The position numbers and the translations under genes were made by a program. Below are positions 53,166 to 63,831 of a stretch of DNA of 64,000 nucleotides, piece by piece; position 1 is the stretch's first letter, and every line of letters begins with the position of its first letter. Source of the DNA: Lacticaseibacillus mingshuiensis (GTDB lineage: Bacteria; Bacillota; Bacilli; Lactobacillales; Lactobacillaceae); the NCBI RefSeq assembly GCF_016861785.1, contig NZ_BOLS01000008.1, forward strand, positions 62,001 through 126,000. Reading direction: 5' to 3'. Under the pieces are notes generated by a model, which did not search any database, was not told the DNA's origin, and saw only the letters and a program-made list of their open reading frames with translations.

Positions 53166-54136
53166 TAGTGGCCTCCCTGGCGACTAGTGAACGCCTGATA
53201 CATCAAAATGCCGGCTGCGACGCTCGCGTTGAGGCTCTGGACATGGCCGACCATCGGAATCGTCAGCGTCTGATCCATCAATTTCGCCACGCCTGGACTG
53301 ATACCCTTGCCCTCGTTGCCGATGACCAGCGCAACCTTACCCTGCGCGGACCACTGGCGGAAATCCTGGCCATCCATCGCCGTGCCAAAGATCCACAGCC
53401 CGCGGTCCTTCAGCGTCTTGATCGTCTGCGCCAGATTTGTGACGCGGGCAACCGGCACATGCTCGATCGCGCCGGTCGAGACCTTCGCCACCGTACTCGT
53501 CAGCCCGACCGCCCGGTGCTTGGGAATGATCACGCCGTCGACGCCGATCGCATCCGCCGTCCGCAGAATCGACCCCAGGTTATGCGGGTCCTCGAGATTG
53601 TCGAGAATAAGGAAAAATGGGTCGTGGCCGGCTTCTTCCGCATGCGCAAACAGGTCATCTAGACTCGCGTACGCATACGGCGTCATGGCGACCATCACGC
53701 CTTGGTGATTGCCACCATCTGACAAGAGATCGAGTTTGGTCTTTGGCACCTCGGCCACGAGAATCTTTTTGCTGCGGGCCAGGCCAACCAACGTGTTGAT
53801 CGCCTCGCCACCCAGTTTTGTCTGGACGAAAAATTTGTTGATGGTCTGGCTACTGCCATTTTTCAAGGCTGCTTCAACGGCATGCCGGCCAAAAACAAAT
53901 TCACTCGCATCTTCATCCGTATCCTCTGGCTGCCCAGGGGCTGACTGGACATTGGCGACCTTGCCGGGACGGCGGCCACGCCGCGCATCACTGGGCCGAC
54001 CGCCTTTGCGCTCATCGCCACGCTGGCCGCCCCGCGCCTCGCCGAACCGGCTGCCTGCTTGCTGATTGCCGCGGGCTGACGTCGGCCGTCCGCTCCGGTC
54101 ACGATCATTATTCTTCGGTGTGTTTGGCTTTGCCAT
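53165..54136 (-). CDS. rlmB: 23S rRNA 2'-O-methyltransferase, TrmH/RlmB type
   Basis: A SPOUT methyltransferase that modifies a 23S rRNA guanosine. The three SPOUT motifs are [26 protein letters not shown] and [13 protein letters not shown] in the last 160 residues. An N-terminal extension of about 75 residues is rich in Arg, Gly, Lys and Asp and probably disordered, longer than in E. coli RlmB. The ATG at 54136 lies within the mrnC coding region (29-base overlap). Confidence 0.92.
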   Translation of the reverse strand: MAKPNTPKNNDRDRSGRPTSARGNQQAGSRFGEARGGQRGDERKGGRPSDARRGRRPGKVANVQSAPGQPEDTDEDASEFVFGRHAVEAALKNGSSQTINKFFVQTKLGGEAINTLVGLARSKKILVAEVPKTKLDLLSDGGNHQGVMVAMTPYAYASLDDLFAHAEEAGHDPFFLILDNLEDPHNLGSILRTADAIGVDGVIIPKHRAVGLTSTVAKVSTGAIEHVPVARVTNLAQTIKTLKDRGLWIFGTAMDGQDFRQWSAQGKVALVIGNEGKGISPGVAKLMDQTLTIPMVGHVQSLNASVAAGILMYQAFTSRQGGH

Positions 54137-54545
54137 GCCCAGTTTCCCCCTTTTCAACATACGCGATGCACCAGTTCGCCAAGTCGTCGATGCGCGCGGT
54201 GTTACCCGTCAGCTTCAGATAGCCGAACAGCGCCTCAAAGCCGGTAGAGATACGATACGTCACCACATCCGTGTGCTTGGCATGCGTATAACTCTTCGCA
54301 TTACGCCCGCGCTTAAAATAGTCCAGTTCATCCGTCGTCAACAAGTCCGCTTCCGTCATGCCCTCGATCAATGCCGCTTGGGCCTTGGCCGACACAAAGC
54401 TCTTCGCCGCCTTTTGCAACTGCGCCGGTCGGGTCAACCCCCGGGCCAACAGGTGCTCGCGAATGTAGACTTCATACACCGCATCCCCGAGGTAGGCCAG
54501 CGCGATGCCGTTGACCTGCTGCGGATCTGTTTTCTCATTCGTCAT
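54108..54545 (-). CDS. mrnC: Mini-ribonuclease III
   Basis: A 145-residue RNase III catalytic domain without the dsRNA-binding domain, which matures 23S rRNA ends. [19 protein letters not shown] is the signature with the catalytic acidic residues, and [12 protein letters not shown] follows. The start at 54545 lies before the cysS stop (11-base overlap). Confidence 0.93.
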   Translation of the reverse strand: MTNEKTDPQQVNGIALAYLGDAVYEVYIREHLLARGLTRPAQLQKAAKSFVSAKAQAALIEGMTEADLLTTDELDYFKRGRNAKSYTHAKHTDVVTYRISTGFEALFGYLKLTGNTARIDDLANWCIAYVEKGETGHGKAKHTEE

Positions 54546-55950
54546 CGCGGTGCCACCTCGTTCCCTGGGCTGTGTCTTCCAAAATAATGTGCTTGCTGGC
54601 CAGCTCGTCACGAATCTGATCGCTCAGGGCAAAATCCTTGGCCGCCCGCGCGGCATTGCGCTGCGCGATCAACGTTTCGATATCCGCATCCAGCAGCTGG
54701 TCCGCCGCCTTCAACACCACGCCAAAGATCGCGAGCCAGCGCGCCTGCTTCGCGAGCAGTGCCTGAATCCCGCCGGCAAAAACGGTCTCAGCCGCGGCAT
54801 ACGTATTCATCTGCTTCATCAATTCATAAACGACCGCAAGTCCATTTTGGACATTAAAATCATCATCCATCGCAGCGACAAAGCGGGCTTGTAAGTCATC
54901 AAGCGCGACATCGATCGCCGGATCATCGCCGACCAGCGCGTCTTTGAGGCGATAAGTCAAATTATCATGAGCCGTTTGAAGCCGCTCCAGCACACGTTTG
55001 GCCTCATCGAGTCCGGCCTGCGAGTACCGAATCGGCCGGCGGTACTGGGTGCCCACCATCAAGAGGCGGAGCACTTGCGGATCGACGGTCTTGAGCAGGT
55101 CATGGACCATCACGAAGTTGCCGAGGCTCTTGCTCATTTTTTCATCGTCTTCGCCAACCGTCACAAAGCCGTTGTGCATCCAGACGTTGACGAAGCGCTT
55201 GCCCGTTTCCGCCTCGCTTTGCGCGATCTCATTTTCGTGATGCGGGAACTCGAGGTCCTGGCCGCCGCCATGAATATCCAGCGTGTCGCCAAGTAGGGTC
55301 GTACTCATCACCGAGCATTCGATGTGCCAGCCGGGCCGCCCCTGCCCCCATGGCGAAGGCCAAGAGATCTCGCCAGGCTTTGCGTTTTTCCACAACGCAA
55401 AATCGATTGGGTCCTCCTTGCGCGCCGTTTCCGCCGCATCGACATGTTGGCTGGCGCCTAGTTCCAGCTCATCCACATTTTTGTTGGACAACTCACCGTA
55501 ATGCTTGAACTTCCGGGCCCGGTAATAAACATCCCCGTCCGCCTCGTACGCGTAACCCTTTTTGATCAGATCCGCGACAAACGCGACGATCTCCGGAATC
55601 ATCTGTGAGGCCCGCGGATGCGCCGAAGCCGGTTCAATGTTCAGCGCCGCCGTGTCAGCCATGTACGCATCGATGAAGCGTTGCGCCAGCTCAAGCGGGG
55701 CCTCGCCTGTTTCCTTGGCCGCATTAATGATCTTGTCATCAACATCTGTGAAGTTAGAGACATAAGTCACCTTATAACCCTGGTCTTCAAGATAGCGGCG
55801 CACAGTGTCAAACGCAATGGCCGACCGGGCGTTGCCGATATGAATATAGTTGTAGACAGTGGGGCCACAGACATACATATGCACCTCACCGGGAACCAAC
55901 GGCTTGAACGGTTCCTTGGTCCGTGTCAATGTGTTATAGATTTCAAGCAT
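54535..55950 (-). CDS. cysS: Cysteinyl-tRNA synthetase
   Basis: A class Ia synthetase of 471 residues. The HIGH motif is [15 protein letters not shown] is intact ([10 protein letters not shown]), and zinc ligands lie in [16 protein letters not shown] and HHENE. AAAGG lies nine bases before the ATG at 55950; two ATGs further upstream overlap that site and are rejected. No T-box is seen upstream. First gene of the operon cysS-mrnC-rlmB-rae1. Confidence 0.95.
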   Translation of the reverse strand: MLEIYNTLTRTKEPFKPLVPGEVHMYVCGPTVYNYIHIGNARSAIAFDTVRRYLEDQGYKVTYVSNFTDVDDKIINAAKETGEAPLELAQRFIDAYMADTAALNIEPASAHPRASQMIPEIVAFVADLIKKGYAYEADGDVYYRARKFKHYGELSNKNVDELELGASQHVDAAETARKEDPIDFALWKNAKPGEISWPSPWGQGRPGWHIECSVMSTTLLGDTLDIHGGGQDLEFPHHENEIAQSEAETGKRFVNVWMHNGFVTVGEDDEKMSKSLGNFVMVHDLLKTVDPQVLRLLMVGTQYRRPIRYSQAGLDEAKRVLERLQTAHDNLTYRLKDALVGDDPAIDVALDDLQARFVAAMDDDFNVQNGLAVVYELMKQMNTYAAAETVFAGGIQALLAKQARWLAIFGVVLKAADQLLDADIETLIAQRNAARAAKDFALSDQIRDELASKHIILEDTAQGTRWHRDDE

Positions 55951-56111
55951 CCCCATCATCCTTTCTGTGTGCTATCAGTTGTATCATACCCGAATTCTAG
56001 GTGAAAAAACATGAGGCGCGTTCCTATTATAATAGAAGAAAAAGCCAAGGCCGCAGCTGACCGACCAGCCGCCAGCCCCGCCGCGTCAGGTTTCTGCATC
56101 AAACCCGCCGT

Positions 56112-57878
56112 TCACGAGGCCACTGCCTCTTGCAGCGCCGTCAAAAAGATCTCACCATATCGAGTCAACTTGGCTTGGCCAATGCCTTTGACATCGGCCA
56201 TTTCATCCAACGTCTGCGGCTGGGCCGTGCAGATGGCCCGCAGCGTCTTGTCCGAGAAAATGACAAACGGTGGGACGCCTTGCTCCTCCGCCAACTCCCG
56301 GCGAACCGCCCGCAGTTTCTGAAACAGGGCATCGTCCACCGGCACCGCGGCACGCGCCTGAATGGCTTGCTTCCGCATCACCTTTTCCTCGCCGCGAAGG
56401 ACCGCGGCGCCGCTTGCCGTCACATGCAAGATCGGGTACTGGCCGCCCAGCGCCTCGAGATACTCACTGGCCACCAGAAAATCGATGAACTCGGAGATTC
56501 GCTTCTGCGGCATGCTGGCCATGATGCCATAAGTCGGCAGGTCCTGCAGATGCAGCTCGCGAATGCGCTGATTAGCCGAGCCGCCCAGCACCTGTGCGAC
56601 CAGCCCCTTGCCGAACCGTTCCCGCATCCGGACCACACAGGACAGCACCTTTTGCGCATCCGTGGTGACATCCACTGCCTCACGCTGGTCCAAACAATTC
56701 GAGCAGCGCTGGCACGGCGCGCTTTCCTGGCCAAAATACTGAAGAATATATTCCTGCAAGCATTCCCCGGTATTGGCATATTGATTCATCACCTGGAGTT
56801 TTTGATATTCGCGCTGCTTATAATCCTCGTCACCTTCCGATTGATCGATGAAGAACCGGCGGATGTGCAGGTCGCCTTGGGAAAAAAGCAGAATCGCCTC
56901 ACTGGGCAAGCCGTCTCGGCCGGCACGACCAGCCTCCTGATAATAGCTTTCCAGGTCCGCTGGCACCTGATCATGAATCACGAATCGGACATTACTTTTA
57001 TCAATGCCCATGCCAAACGCGTTGGTCGCGATCATCACCGGCTTGCGGTCAAACAGGAAGTCTTCCTGATTTTGACTGCGTTCTTCCTCCGAAAGCCCCG
57101 CATGATATTTCGTCACCGGCAAATGCTTTTTGGTCAAAAGCGCATCCAGCCGGTCGACTTCCTTGCGCGTCGCCGCGTACACGATGCCCGACTGATCCGG
57201 ATTCAGGCGCAGGTAATCGATCAGGAATTTATCCTTGTCCTGATCCCGCACGACCTGGAAGCTCAGATTCTCGCGGGCAAAGCCGGTGTTGATGCGCCCC
57301 TCTGCCGGAATGTCGAGACGCTGGCAAACATCGTCGGCCACCCGCTCCGTCGCCGTTGCGGTCAGTGCCACGACAGTCGGGTGACTCGGCAGGCTTTTTG
57401 CGACTTCCTGCAAGGCGAGGTAACTCGGCCGAAAATCATGGCCCCACTGCGAGATACAGTGCGCCTCATCGATCGCCAAGACCTGCACATTCAGGTCCGC
57501 AAGCTCCGCCTGAAAGCCGCTCATTGCCAGACGCTCCGGCGCAACATAAAGCAATTTAACTTCGCCTCGTGCCGCCATTGATAATCGCTCATCAGCATCC
57601 TGATAATCCAGCGTCGAGTTAATAAAAGTCGCCGGAATATCATTATCATTCAATGCATCGACTTGATCCTTCATCAGGGCGATCAGCGGCGAGACCACCA
57701 CCGTCAACCCATCCAAGAGCATCGCCGGAATCTGATAACAAAGCGATTTTCCGCCGCCCGTGGGCATAATGACCAGCGTGTTTTCGCCATGAAGCACACG
57801 ACTGACCGCCGTGTCTTGGCCGGGCCGAAAACTGTCGTAGCCGAATTTTTCCTTTAAGACTGCAAGCGCCGCATCCAT
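56112..57878 (-). CDS. recQ: ATP-dependent DNA helicase RecQ
   Basis: A 3'-5' helicase of 588 residues. Walker A is MPTGGGKSLCYQ, the Walker B box is IDEAHCISQWGHDFRPSY, the zinc domain holds CLQEYILQYF and CQRCSNC, and a C-terminal HRDC domain spans about 505-580. GGAGGG precedes the ATG. It sits between gltX and cysS, which are adjacent in many lactobacilli, so it appears to be inserted in that island. Confidence 0.93.
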   Translation of the reverse strand: MDAALAVLKEKFGYDSFRPGQDTAVSRVLHGENTLVIMPTGGGKSLCYQIPAMLLDGLTVVVSPLIALMKDQVDALNDNDIPATFINSTLDYQDADERLSMAARGEVKLLYVAPERLAMSGFQAELADLNVQVLAIDEAHCISQWGHDFRPSYLALQEVAKSLPSHPTVVALTATATERVADDVCQRLDIPAEGRINTGFARENLSFQVVRDQDKDKFLIDYLRLNPDQSGIVYAATRKEVDRLDALLTKKHLPVTKYHAGLSEEERSQNQEDFLFDRKPVMIATNAFGMGIDKSNVRFVIHDQVPADLESYYQEAGRAGRDGLPSEAILLFSQGDLHIRRFFIDQSEGDEDYKQREYQKLQVMNQYANTGECLQEYILQYFGQESAPCQRCSNCLDQREAVDVTTDAQKVLSCVVRMRERFGKGLVAQVLGGSANQRIRELHLQDLPTYGIMASMPQKRISEFIDFLVASEYLEALGGQYPILHVTASGAAVLRGEEKVMRKQAIQARAAVPVDDALFQKLRAVRRELAEEQGVPPFVIFSDKTLRAICTAQPQTLDEMADVKGIGQAKLTRYGEIFLTALQEAVAS

Positions 57879-57985
57879 GTAACACCCTCCATTCGCTCTA
57901 TCAATTGTACGTGTGAAACGAGTCGCTGTCCATGGAGTAGATTTCGCAAACAGGCGGGAAAGGCCCCCGCGCCCAGCCTCCCCAA

Positions 57986-58018
57986 ATCAAAAAAGAGCTG
58001 AGACAACTGTCCCAACTC
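57986..58018 (-). terminator. Terminator of gltX
   Basis: GAGTTGGGAC and GTCTCAGCTC pair with wobbles on the minus strand, followed by TTTTTTG. Confidence 0.65.
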
Positions 58019-58047
58019 CCATGAGTCGCGTATTAATGGGTCTAAAA

Positions 58048-59535
58048 TTAGTTCATTTGGCTCAGCACAGACGCGATGTTCTTCAGCGTCTGGTCGCGGC
58101 CGATCAATTCGATGGTCTCGGCCAATTGCGGCCCGTGCATCACACGCGTCGTCGCAATGCGAATCGGCATGTAAAGCTTGCGGCCCTTGACCCCGGTCTC
58201 CTGCCGCACTTCATTGACCAACTGGTTGATGAAGTATGCAGAGAAGGTGTCCAGCCCCTGCAATTTCGTTTGGATGGCCTCGATGACAGGACGCGCACCG
58301 TCTTTTTCAAGCTCGGCTTGTTCCTTATCGTCAAGCGGCGCTGGCTCCGTGAAGAAAATGTCGGAGAGCTCGCTGATCTGGCCCGTGTAACTCATCTGCG
58401 GAATGTACAAGCTGATCAGCTGACGTGCCCACTCAATGGTCTTTGGATCCGGATCTTTTTGGATGCGGCCAGACTCGATCAAGTTGTTCAAGGACAGCGC
58501 GGTCAGTTCGTTCACGTCCGCCTTTTTAATGTATTGGTTGTTGACCCATTCAAGCTTCTTCTTGTCAAAACGGGCCGGCGACTTGCTCAGACGCTTCTCG
58601 TCGAATTGCTCGATGAATTCCTTCTTCGTGAAGATCTCGTCTTCCCCAACCGGCGACCAGCCAAGCAAGGTGATGAAGTTGAACATCGCATCCGGCAAAT
58701 AGCCGAGCTCGCGGTACTGTTCGATGAACTGCAAAACAGACTCATCGCGCTTGGACAACTTCTTGCCGGTCTCGCCGTTGATGATCAGCGTCATGTGGCC
58801 AAACACCGGCACATCCCAGCCGAGTGCTTCGTAGATCGCGATCTGCTTTGGTGTGTTTGCGATATGGTCATCCCCACGCAGCACATGGGAGATCTCCATC
58901 AGATGATCATCGATGACGACCGCAAAGTTATACGTCGGCATGCCATCCGCTTTTTGAATGACAAAATCACCGCCGATGGTATTGCCATCGATCGAGATGT
59001 CGCCTTTGACAATGTCGTCCCATTCGTAGGTGTGATCGGCCGGAATGTGGAAACGAATGACCGGCTTGAGCCCTTTTGCCTTAGCCTCATCGATCTTCGC
59101 TTGCTTGTCTTCGGCGCTCAGGCCTTCATATTCGTAAACATAATGAGGGGCTTCATGTGCGGCTTTTTGCGCATCACGATCTGCCTGCAATTCCTCTTCG
59201 GTCTTGTAGGATTCGTAGGCGTCGCCTTTTTCGACGAGCTCCTGGATATACTTTTGATAGATATCCTTTCGCTCAGACTGCCGGTACGGGCCAAAATCGC
59301 CACCGACATCGGGACCTTCATCCCAGTCGATGCCAAGCCAGTGCAGGTTCTCGATCTGACTCTTTTCCCCGTCGGCGATATTGCGCTTCGTGTCTGTGTC
59401 TTCGATCCGAAGCACCATCGTTCCGTTGTTGTGTCGAGCGAAAAGGTAATTGAAAAGGGCCGTCCGCGCATTCCCGATGTGAAGATGCCCGGTCGGACTA
59501 GGTGCATACCGCACCCGAATTGGTCGATCTGCCAA
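58048..59535 (-). CDS. gltX: Glutamyl-tRNA synthetase
   Basis: A class Ib synthetase of 495 residues. The HIGH motif is [13 protein letters not shown] and the KMSKS motif is KKLSKRDES. The start is the TTG at 59535, nine bases after GGAGG; the ATG in between is out of frame. As in most Firmicutes the enzyme may be non-discriminating and also charge tRNA-Gln, but the sequence alone does not settle this. Confidence 0.95.
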   Translation of the reverse strand: MADRPIRVRYAPSPTGHLHIGNARTALFNYLFARHNNGTMVLRIEDTDTKRNIADGEKSQIENLHWLGIDWDEGPDVGGDFGPYRQSERKDIYQKYIQELVEKGDAYESYKTEEELQADRDAQKAAHEAPHYVYEYEGLSAEDKQAKIDEAKAKGLKPVIRFHIPADHTYEWDDIVKGDISIDGNTIGGDFVIQKADGMPTYNFAVVIDDHLMEISHVLRGDDHIANTPKQIAIYEALGWDVPVFGHMTLIINGETGKKLSKRDESVLQFIEQYRELGYLPDAMFNFITLLGWSPVGEDEIFTKKEFIEQFDEKRLSKSPARFDKKKLEWVNNQYIKKADVNELTALSLNNLIESGRIQKDPDPKTIEWARQLISLYIPQMSYTGQISELSDIFFTEPAPLDDKEQAELEKDGARPVIEAIQTKLQGLDTFSAYFINQLVNEVRQETGVKGRKLYMPIRIATTRVMHGPQLAETIELIGRDQTLKNIASVLSQMN

Positions 59536-59590
59536 TGCATTACGCCTCCATTTATTTAAACAATGCATGGCTAGTGTACCATAAAATGAA

Positions 59591-59866
59591 AGGCTGCGGA
59601 GCCGCGCGATCATGTTCGGGCAGATAGTTCAAGCCAGTGCTTGGGGCTGCTTTTTGCCCCGAGAGCTGGCTTGACTAGATGTCCCGAACATGCGCGGCGG
59701 AGCGCAACTAGGCTGCGGAGCCGCGCGGTCATGTTCGGACAGGTAGCCTAGCCATGGCGCTTGGGTCCGTTCCTTGGACCCGAGTGACATGGCGTAGCTG
59801 GCTGCGCCGAACCTGCCCCGCGGAGCGCAACTATGAAAGGCTGCGGAGCCGCGCGGTCATGTTCGG
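59591..59866 (+). repeat. Palindromic repeat family A, two full copies and a truncated third
   Basis: Copy 1 (59591-59710) pairs ATGTTCGGG with CCCGAACAT and CTTGGGGC with GCCCCGAG. Copy 2 (59711-59833) pairs GCCATG with CATGGC and CTTGGGTCC with GGACCCGAG. Copy 3 (59838-59866) keeps only the left end, GGCTGCGGAGCCGCGCGG, and stops two bases before the permease pseudogene's stop codon. All are head to tail. Confidence 0.85.
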
Positions 59867-59868
59867 CA

Positions 59869-61192
59869 TCAACCCGCAATTTTCTCCTTCGGCTTGTTTC
59901 GCCGATCATCCGTCGCATAGACAATGGTCCCAACAACCGCCATTCCGACGGCGATCAGCCAAGTCGTCCACGCTAAACTGGTCATCAGATACAAGATCAC
60001 GAGCAGCCCAATGATTGGAAAAAGCATTCCTCCGGGCATTTTCATTCCCGTCGGTAGCGTTGAATCATGGCGCAACTTGAACCAAGAGAAAATCGTCGTG
60101 ATGTATTGCAAAAACGCGGCGAGGACGATCAGATTGACCAGGAATAAATAGCTTCCCGAAAGAATCAACAGCGCCGCCAAGCCGATCGTGACCAAAACAG
60201 CAACGATCGGGGTGCCACTTTTGTTGGTGCGACCAAAAACAGCGGGCAGCAATTCTTTTTCCGTCGCCAGTGACGCCATCTCAACAGGGGTGTCAAAGGA
60301 AACAGCAATGGCGACGCCGAGAATCGACACCAACATGCCCAGTAGCACAACGATTTTTCCCCAAGTGCCGACCACTGTGGCGAATGCATTCGCGACCGGC
60401 AGCGCGTTTCCGCTCAGTGCCCCGCCAAGAATCGCCATCGTGGCCAGATCCGTCAGCGTATACACGACCATCACGATCGCCATCACGATCAGCAAGGCCC
60501 GCGAAGGCCCGCGGCAATGTTTTCTCTGGATTCGCCATCTTTTTGGCTGCGACCGGCAAGAACGAAAAGCCCGTGTACATGTAAAAGGTTGCGGCGAACG
60601 ATTGACTGAACCCGCCGCCGTTGGAACCTGCTGAAGGCAGCTCGAAGGAATGCTGGCTGATGAAAAATCCGGCAGCTCCCACAAAGACGACGATGATGCC
60701 GATTTTCAGGACGCTGGAGAGATTATCGATCAATGTCAGGAGCGAGGACCCAACCAAGTTGAGAATCGCCAATATCGCTAAGATGCCCATCGCGACGGCG
60801 AGATAAACAGGCCGCGTCTTGACCGCCGGGACCAACCCGCCCAGTGTTGTCAAAAACGCTGCAATCTCCGCCGCGATGGTGATGACACCGAGAAACCAGC
60901 CGAACCAGCCCGTCTGAAACCCGAGAAAGCGGCCAAACGCGCGGTCGGCATAGACCCACGCCCCACCATCATCGTCGATTTTCGACGCCATGGCCGCATA
61001 GCACAGCGCGATCATCGTCGTCACCAGCCCCGCCGCGATCAGGGCCAGGACACTCCATTTGCCGCTTTGCTGATAAAGCGTGCCTGGTAACAGGAAAATA
61101 CCCGAACCGATAATGCCGTTGATGCCTAACAACAAGACACTGCCAAAAGAAAGCGTGCGCCCGGTCGCATGCCGTTTCGCCGCTCGTTGCAT
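59869..61192 (-). pseudogene. APC-family amino acid permease, frameshifted
   Basis: Two overlapping frames together make a normal permease of about 440 residues. The first (from the ATG at 61192, after GAGGTG) begins LSFGSVLLLGINGIIGSGIFLLPG, a classical APC segment 1, and runs to KKMANPEKTLPRA. The rest continues in another frame from ALLIVMAIVMVVYTL to the stop at 59869. The switch coincides with a 10-base tandem duplication (60493-60502 and 60503-60512, CAAGGCCCGC and GAAGGCCCGC). Removing one unit restores the frame. A sequencing error is possible but the duplication makes a real mutation likely. Confidence 0.8.
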
Positions 61193-61370
61193 CGCGATCA
61201 CCTCGTTATTTTATTTGCCATAAGCATAACAAATGCGGACAGGAAAAGCACTCAATGACCCCTTGCGTCATGACCGGTCGATTTTCACGGGAAAAACCTT
61301 ATATATCGGGTTTTGACTTATATTTGTAGACCTCGGACCGACCTGACAGTCCCACACCGGCCCCGCGACC

Positions 61371-62318
61371 CTAATTCGCATGAAAATCCTTCCGCATCAA
61401 ATGCAGCGCGGTCAACCCGCCCATCAAAAGGGCAAACGCCGTCATGATCAAAAAGCCCCACCAGGAGCGGTCGCCTGGGATACCGCCGACGTTCATCCCC
61501 CACAGGCCGCCGATCATCGCCGGCACCGACACGACCAGCGCCGCCGAATCCAGATACCGCATCAAATGATTGAGCCGGTTGTCCATCATTGCGGAAAATA
61601 GGCTGCTGGAGGTCTCCAACAGATCGCGGTAAATGGTCACCATTTTCACCGCATACCGGTGACGCTGGAGAATATTTTGCGCCAAGCGTGAATCACCCAG
61701 CGCATCCGAAAAATCCGCGTCCGCCAGCAATTTATCCAGCACGTCCCGCTGATCATCCAGCGTGTGCTCCAGATACACCATATCGCGGGACAGGTCGGCC
61801 AGTTGGAACAGCTCCTGATTGCGCGTGGTCTTGCGCGCCGCCTGATCAAGATGGTCGATCGCCTTTTTTTGACTTTTCAACACATGCACAAAATGGTGGC
61901 CGATCAGCTGCAACACCGCCCCAATTACCCGGGCCGGCGAGCGAAGGAGATGGCGATCATTTTTCGCGAGCAGCTCCCCTTCAAGCGCCGAATTTGGCAC
62001 CAGATGCATCAGCAGGCCTTCCTTGGCCACCACCATCGTCACCGGCTGGAGGCGTTTTTCGATGCGCTCATCATTATTTTCATCAAGATCCATCACCACC
62101 AGCGCCTTGGCGTCCGTCAACCGGGTGCCGGGCAGGTCCTCGTAGCGCAAGGCTTCCTCAGGGGCATCGGCGCCGAGGAAAATTGCTTCAGGAAGCGCGT
62201 ATTGTTTGCGCACGGCGGTCATTTCGCGCTTATCATCCGTGACCATCAAAATATAATTGCTAGTCTGGCCGTGGCTTTCGGCCAGCCCGTTTTCATCGAC
62301 AAAAAAATCGTGCCGCAT
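61371..62318 (-). CDS. corA: CorA-family Mg2+ channel
   Basis: A 315-residue protein: a soluble N-terminal domain, a long helical stalk (about 140-250) and two C-terminal membrane helices. The signature GMN lies in GGLWGMNVGGIPG between them (about 282). Divalent cation uptake is expected, Mg2+ or Co2+. AAAGGAGG precedes the ATG. It stands between the permease pseudogene and yacL, in the same direction. Confidence 0.87.
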   Translation of the reverse strand: MRHDFFVDENGLAESHGQTSNYILMVTDDKREMTAVRKQYALPEAIFLGADAPEEALRYEDLPGTRLTDAKALVVMDLDENNDERIEKRLQPVTMVVAKEGLLMHLVPNSALEGELLAKNDRHLLRSPARVIGAVLQLIGHHFVHVLKSQKKAIDHLDQAARKTTRNQELFQLADLSRDMVYLEHTLDDQRDVLDKLLADADFSDALGDSRLAQNILQRHRYAVKMVTIYRDLLETSSSLFSAMMDNRLNHLMRYLDSAALVVSVPAMIGGLWGMNVGGIPGDRSWWGFLIMTAFALLMGGLTALHLMRKDFHAN

Positions 62319-62515
62319 GCGGCGTTCCTCCTTTCCGGCAAGGCACCCACTACTATCTCTATTGTAAGAGAGCCTCGATGGCCTGCGCCATTATCCAGCC
62401 TCGGGAGCCCAGTGAAAAGCAGCTAGCATCGCGGCCGTCGCAGGTTTTCGCTGTAGGTATACCCTGCAGCCTTCCTCGCAGATTTTCTCCGCCCGCGGCA
62501 CTGCGCACTGCGCGC
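62319..62515. other. Intergenic region between corA and yacL
   Basis: A minus-strand TACAAT near 62360 may serve corA, with no good -35. No gene was recognised. Confidence 0.4.
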
Positions 62516-62553
62516 AAAAAAGGCGGCACCCGTGATGGATGCCGCCTTGCGCA
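62514..62553 (-). terminator. Terminator of yacL
   Basis: GGCGGCATCC and GGGTGCCGCC pair around ATCAC, followed by TTTTTT on the minus strand. Confidence 0.8.
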
Positions 62554-62560
62554 ATGACGA

Positions 62561-63703
62561 TCAGCGTTTCTGTTTTTTCTTATTCGTCGTGTCGTCCGCT
62601 TCCGGTTTTTCCCGCAGCGATTTCTGCTGGTGGGCGGGCTTGGCGAAGATCATCCGGCCAGCCGCGGTTTGCAGTGCCGAGGTGACGATCACATCAAGCG
62701 GTTGACTCATGTAATACTGGCCGTCTTCGACCACGACCATCGTGCCATCTTCCAGATAAGCGACCCCCTGCTGGCGCTCGGTACCGGACTTGATCACGGT
62801 GACCGTCATGCCTTCGCCCGGAATCACATCCGGCTTGAGCGCGTTGGCCAGCGCATTGATGTTCAAGACCGGCACATTTTGAAACTGTGCGACCTTGTTC
62901 AGGTTGTAGTCGTTGGTCATGACGACCCCATCGAGCAGCTTGGCGAGCTTCAGCAACTTGCTGTCGACTTCGGTCATGTCGTCAAAATCACCATCGTACA
63001 TCTCGACGTTGATCTCTGGATCGGCCTTCATCTGGTTGATAATATCCAGGCCGCGCCGCCCACGTCCGCGCTTGAGCGCATCTGCGGAATCGGAGATCAG
63101 CTGAAGTTCATGCACCACGAAGGTCGGCACCAGCAATGTGCCCTCGAGAAACCCAGTCTTGGCGATGGCTTGCACCCGGCCGTCGATGATGACGCTGGTG
63201 TCGAGCAACTTGTACTTGCGGAAGTTGTCGCCCACCTTGCGTTCAAGCACCTCGCCTTCTGAGTCTTTCGGCTTCGTTTTGATATTGAGCAACTTGCGCC
63301 ATTCCTCGCGGCGCGTGGTGCCCACCCGAAAGCCGAGATACCCCAGCAGGATCATCAGGATAATTGGAAAAAGAGTACCAAATGGGCCGGGTAAATTATT
63401 AAGTGGAATCGAAATAATGGCTGCTAACACAAGGCCCACAATGGTACCGAGACTGCCGAACAAGAGATAACTGGCCGAGCGCTCGCTCAACGCTTTTTCG
63501 ATCTGTTTGAGCTCGCGCAGGATCCAGCCGCTGGAAAGCTCACCCAAGATCAAAAAGATCAACGCGCCGAGGACGGCGTTGGCCACAGGACTGATCAGCC
63601 ACGACTGTTCAAGGTTCAGGGCGGCCCATAAATATGGCAATGCGCCAAGCCCGACCCCGAAACCGACAGCCGCAAAGATCAGTGAGATCATTCGTTTCTT
63701 CAT
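62561..63703 (-). CDS. PIN-TRAM domain membrane protein YacL
   Basis: A 380-residue protein: four N-terminal membrane helices (about residues 8-130), a PIN nuclease-like domain starting LLDTSVIIDGRV (about 167) with further acidic residues in VVHELQLISDSAD and VVMTNDYNLNK, and a C-terminal TRAM domain (MTVTVIKSGTERQQGVAYLE) that may bind RNA. The tail is Lys-rich. It is in the conserved radA-yacL-gltX-cysS neighbourhood. Nuclease activity of this family is not well established. Confidence 0.88.
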   Translation of the reverse strand: MKKRMISLIFAAVGFGVGLGALPYLWAALNLEQSWLISPVANAVLGALIFLILGELSSGWILRELKQIEKALSERSASYLLFGSLGTIVGLVLAAIISIPLNNLPGPFGTLFPIILMILLGYLGFRVGTTRREEWRKLLNIKTKPKDSEGEVLERKVGDNFRKYKLLDTSVIIDGRVQAIAKTGFLEGTLLVPTFVVHELQLISDSADALKRGRGRRGLDIINQMKADPEINVEMYDGDFDDMTEVDSKLLKLAKLLDGVVMTNDYNLNKVAQFQNVPVLNINALANALKPDVIPGEGMTVTVIKSGTERQQGVAYLEDGTMVVVEDGQYYMSQPLDVIVTSALQTAAGRMIFAKPAHQQKSLREKPEADDTTNKKKQKR

Positions 63704-63831
63704 AGAATCCTCCTTTCACTGTGCAGACCGGCCTCGCTGCCACTCGAGCCCGGTGCACGTTAGATCTGGCCGACCGGTACGCCCATGTCGGCCAGGTGAT
63801 GCAAAATTTGATGGGTCGGTCGCAAACCAAC

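Noticed and set aside
56018-56035. CTATTATAATAG palindrome between recQ and cysS
   Set aside because: AT-rich and short; could arise by chance or be a -10 region; no supporting context.
56130-59559. Long plus-strand frames opposite recQ and gltX (483 and 548 codons)
   Set aside because: Same reason: antisense shadows of clear genes, with no start signals.
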